From an uncultured Ignavibacteria bacterium (GTDB lineage Bacteria > Bacteroidota > Ignavibacteria > Tepidaquicellales > Tepidaquicellaceae): a stretch of 26,666 nucleotides of DNA. Below, piece by piece: positions 24,280 to 26,666 of the stretch. The translations under genes were made by a program, and so were the position numbers. The DNA is taken from positions 1 to 26,666 of the forward strand of contig CALEVL010000302.1 in the NCBI GenBank assembly GCA_937924675.1, read 5' to 3'. Numbering within the stretch: position 1 is the stretch's first letter; each line of letters starts with the position of its first letter. Under the pieces are notes generated by a model. That model was not told where the DNA came from and searched no databases. It saw only the letters and a list, made by a program, of their open reading frames with translations.

Positions 24280-25026
24280 TTATCTGTACATAAACTCCAG
24301 CGGACCTTTCGGATCTATCATTGCAGTCATTTCTGAAAGAGCAACAGACACAGTCTGAATACCCATCACATATGGTCCTGCCTGATATGGATTAAAGATG
24401 ATAACAAGACTGTCATTGTTCACATACCAGTTACGATAATTCTCATCCTTTGCTGAAGCACCTTCTACAATCATGTCATCAATATTATCATAACCCTCTT
24501 TAACTGCATGCTCGCGGAGTTTTGTGATGCAGTAGTTCGATATGAAGTTCAGATATCCGGAATCTTTTCTGAAGAGTTTGCCTAGCGAATCAATTTCTCC
24601 GTAAGCAATTGTACTGTAATTAAAAGTAGTAACAGTTGTCATTGGGTGAGCTGCGCCGGAATAGTAGCTGAACTTAGTTATCCTCGCCGAGAAAAGTGTT
24701 CCTCCCGTAACATCCGCCTCGCTTGTGATATCAAGCTGACTGCCGTTTCCGTTAACTGATTTATTCTCGAGTTCATTGACTCCTGTTTCAAAATCCGAGA
24801 TCATACCGTTCACAGTTCCTTCAACTTCTGCATTGATGTCAGATGCAATTCCTCTCACTCCCATCAATGCATCGGGTCCGAAGTCAACTTGCGGAAAAGA
24901 AGCCTTTATCTCTGAATGAAGAGACTTGCTTTCTTTTGTAATTTCTTTGTAAGTAATGTTCATGTTCTGTGCATAGCAGATGCTTGTCGCTGCAATTATG
25001 ACCAGAATGGCAAATAGTCTTTTCAT
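24280..25026 (-). CDS. DUF3298/RsiV-like exported protein
   Basis: 248 aa. Signal peptide about 1-19 (ends ICYAQ), no membrane anchor. The body matches the DUF4163/DUF3298 pair found in anti-sigma factor RsiV: ISYxYSGAAHP-type block (KFSYYSGAAHPMTTVTTFNYS) and the closing IIFNPYQAGPYVMGIQTVSVALSEM. RsiV binds lysozyme, but here there is no anchor or sigma-binding domain, so only a fold relation is claimed. It lies between the PhoH operon end and the T9SS protein gene, with 156 bp to the latter. Confidence 0.85.
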   Translation of the reverse strand: MKRLFAILVIIAATSICYAQNMNITYKEITKESKSLHSEIKASFPQVDFGPDALMGVRGIASDINAEVEGTVNGMISDFETGVNELENKSVNGNGSQLDITSEADVTGGTLFSARITKFSYYSGAAHPMTTVTTFNYSTIAYGEIDSLGKLFRKDSGYLNFISNYCITKLREHAVKEGYDNIDDMIVEGASAKDENYRNWYVNNDSLVIIFNPYQAGPYVMGIQTVSVALSEMTAMIDPKGPLEFMYR

Positions 25027-25182
25027 TGTCAGGAATAATTTGTTGAAATCTACAAAAGTTAATTTTCATTTGCCTCACAGAATTTAGTTCGATGTCTTTG
25101 TGCAAAAGAAAAAGTACCTGATGTTCAAGTCCACTTTTTAGAAAAGAAATAATACTCGGAATTAGTTAATCGTCATCTGTCA

Positions 25183-26520
25183 CTATTTCACAACTGCCAT
25201 TCTCCTTGATGCAACAACAGCTCCGTCAACATGAAGCGAATAAGAATATACTCCGCTCGAAAGATTGGCGGCGCTGAATGTTACTTCGTATGTTCCTGCA
25301 CTCTGCCTTGAGTTCACAAGTTCAGAAACTTGTCTTCCAACTATATCATGAACACTTAATACTACATCACTTTGTCTCTTCAGTTTATAATTGATGATCG
25401 TATTTGGGTTGAACGGATTCGGATAGTTCTGTTTCAACTCAAAATCATCCGGAACAATGCTGCTTATCTGTGTAAGGCCAACGATACTGTCCCTCGAGAA
25501 CTTATAAATTCTTGCGCCTGCACCGTATGCAAGTGTATCACTGATTACCCTTATTCTGTTAAGGTTATAACCCCATGGATCACTGTTCCATGTGTTGCCG
25601 CCATCAGTTGTTTTGTATGTATTGAAGAACCATCCTCCAAGCCATCCTGTGTTTGCATTAATGAATCCGATTCCTTCTTCATCTGCCACTGTATTAAGAA
25701 AGGTTTTTTCCTCCCATGTTTCGCCGCCGTTTGTAGTCTTGTAAAAATATACAGGCGAGCCGGAGTTCTTTTCAAGCGATACATAACCGTTCATCCTGTC
25801 CGGGAAAGAGATTTTCCAGCACCACTGTCCTCTCGGAGGAGTCGTGGCGCGATTCACCCATGTTTCTCCGCCGTCTGATGTGAACAGGATCGCACCGCTT
25901 CTGTTTCCAAATGTACTTCCTATTCCGCCCACAACAAATCCGGAATCTTTGTTGAAGAAATGACAGTCTATCAAAGTTGTAATGTAAGGATTAAGATTTT
26001 TTACAGTCCAGTTCACTCCGCCGTTTGTCGTCTTGAAGAATCTTGCGGGGCCGTAATACCTTCCGCATCCGTAAACAATGTCTTTGCTCACAACACTGAT
26101 TCCGCAAACACCAAGTGAATCCACTAAACTCGAAGTAATAACTTTTTCCCAATTCTCTCCGCCGTTAACCGTTCTGTACATTACCGTTCCCGGCCATTTC
26201 AATGTTCCGAGCCAGCCGTGAAGAGAATCTGCAAATCCAATACTTCTCAGACCGCCAAAACTTGTATCGGTGAACTTTGCCCAGGATACGCCTCCGTCTT
26301 TCGTTCTGAACACATCGTTCACAGACTGGCTTCCTGAACTGTAGCTAATAATTACCCAACCGGTTTTTGCATTAATGAAACTCAAGTCTTCATACCTCAG
26401 GTTCACTGTGTTTGGAATTGTAGGCACAGATCTCCACCGCAGATTATTTTGTGATTGGCTTGTACCAGGAAGAATCAAAAGAATTATCATTGCACAAGAC
26501 ACTACTATAAACCTCTTCAT
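25183..26520 (-). CDS. T9SS-exported YCF48/BNR-repeat beta-propeller protein
   Basis: 445 aa. Signal peptide 1-23. The body has seven or so repeats of the YCF48/Asp-box type, each with T-x-D/N-G-G-x-x-W (RTKDGGVSWAKF, RTVNGGENWEKV, KTTNGGVNWTVK, TSDGGETWVN, KTTNGGETWEEK, KTTDGGNTWNSD) preceded by GW or GF turns. No enzyme site is visible. Residues about 358-445 are the type A T9SS sorting domain (DFELKQNYPNPFNPNTIINY to ASRRMAVVK). A Shine-Dalgarno AAAGGAG lies seven bases before the ATG. It is a relative of the 8885-10297 protein in plan. It could be a surface adhesin or a structural protein. Confidence 0.9.
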   Translation of the reverse strand: MKRFIVVSCAMIILLILPGTSQSQNNLRWRSVPTIPNTVNLRYEDLSFINAKTGWVIISYSSGSQSVNDVFRTKDGGVSWAKFTDTSFGGLRSIGFADSLHGWLGTLKWPGTVMYRTVNGGENWEKVITSSLVDSLGVCGISVVSKDIVYGCGRYYGPARFFKTTNGGVNWTVKNLNPYITTLIDCHFFNKDSGFVVGGIGSTFGNRSGAILFTSDGGETWVNRATTPPRGQWCWKISFPDRMNGYVSLEKNSGSPVYFYKTTNGGETWEEKTFLNTVADEEGIGFINANTGWLGGWFFNTYKTTDGGNTWNSDPWGYNLNRIRVISDTLAYGAGARIYKFSRDSIVGLTQISSIVPDDFELKQNYPNPFNPNTIINYKLKRQSDVVLSVHDIVGRQVSELVNSRQSAGTYEVTFSAANLSSGVYSYSLHVDGAVVASRRMAVVK

Positions 26521-26666
26521 AACGTTTACTCCTTTTGAATTTTATACTTGTGATTGATTGCATGAGCACATAGGGAGGAAGTTCATGAACTCTGTTCTGA
26601 TCTTAATTCGTGCAATTCTATTGTATTGATATATACTTTCTTAATCAATACTAATTTAGCTGATGA

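Noticed and set aside
25372..25878. 168-codon plus-strand frame inside the YCF48-like gene
   Set aside because: Antisense shadow of a repeat protein with a signal peptide, Shine-Dalgarno and T9SS tail.

Overview
The window looks like a chromosomal piece of a member of the Bacteroidota/Ignavibacteriota (FCB) lineage. Three secreted proteins end in the type IX secretion (T9SS) C-terminal signal with the core QNYPNPFNP. There are families typical of this lineage (DUF3078, DUF1761, choice-of-anchor V). A promoter of the Bacteroidota form TTTG-N19-TAnnTTTG stands in front of the pirin gene. Shine-Dalgarno sequences are present before some genes and absent before many. No rRNA or tRNA gene and no CRISPR array were found.

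Layout. 299-2827: a large secreted protein with a papain/C39-like cysteine-protease-type segment and a dockerin-like C-terminus. 2828-5316: a scar region. It holds a decayed integron integrase (IntI) in pieces, two imperfect direct repeats of about 240 bp (3093-3335 and 5076-5316), and between them a GC-rich two-gene membrane-protein cassette followed by an attC-like hairpin. 5315-6664: an NtrC-type sigma-54 response regulator (minus). 6665-7184: a repeat-rich spacer. 7185-7616: a small membrane protein (minus). 7873-10297: two T9SS-exported proteins; the first has a CxxCH motif and a sigma-54-like promoter. 10381-11943: a Crp/Fnr regulator, then a pirin. 12234-16998: minus-strand housekeeping genes, namely a methionine-type aminotransferase, an SDR oxidoreductase, an M42 aminopeptidase, ribose-5-phosphate isomerase A and a DUF3078 outer-membrane-type protein. 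17206-17682: DUF1761 membrane protein. 17873-19594: a secreted beta-propeller with the same dockerin-like end as the first gene. 19595-20084: a divergent spacer with two terminator-like structures on the minus strand. 20085-21557: an alpha-helical protein of unknown role. 21703-24277: a tight PhoH/PIN, HAD phosphatase and GNAT operon. 24280-26520: a DUF3298/RsiV-like exported protein and a YCF48/BNR-repeat T9SS protein, both minus.

Two themes stand out. First, 7-bp tandem arrays of the general form AAYTTYY (or its complement) sit at the ends of genes, several with the stop codon inside or next to the array; in one gene the array and a GC box encode the protein tail. Second, there are two classes of surface protein: three with the T9SS tail and two with a shared beta-sandwich plus dockerin-like tail ending in NFVG..xP. 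The strongest candidates for something undescribed are the heptamer arrays, the integron remnant with its cassette, and the structured minus-strand RNA region at 19683-19872. All calls were made by eye from sequence; no database search was run.
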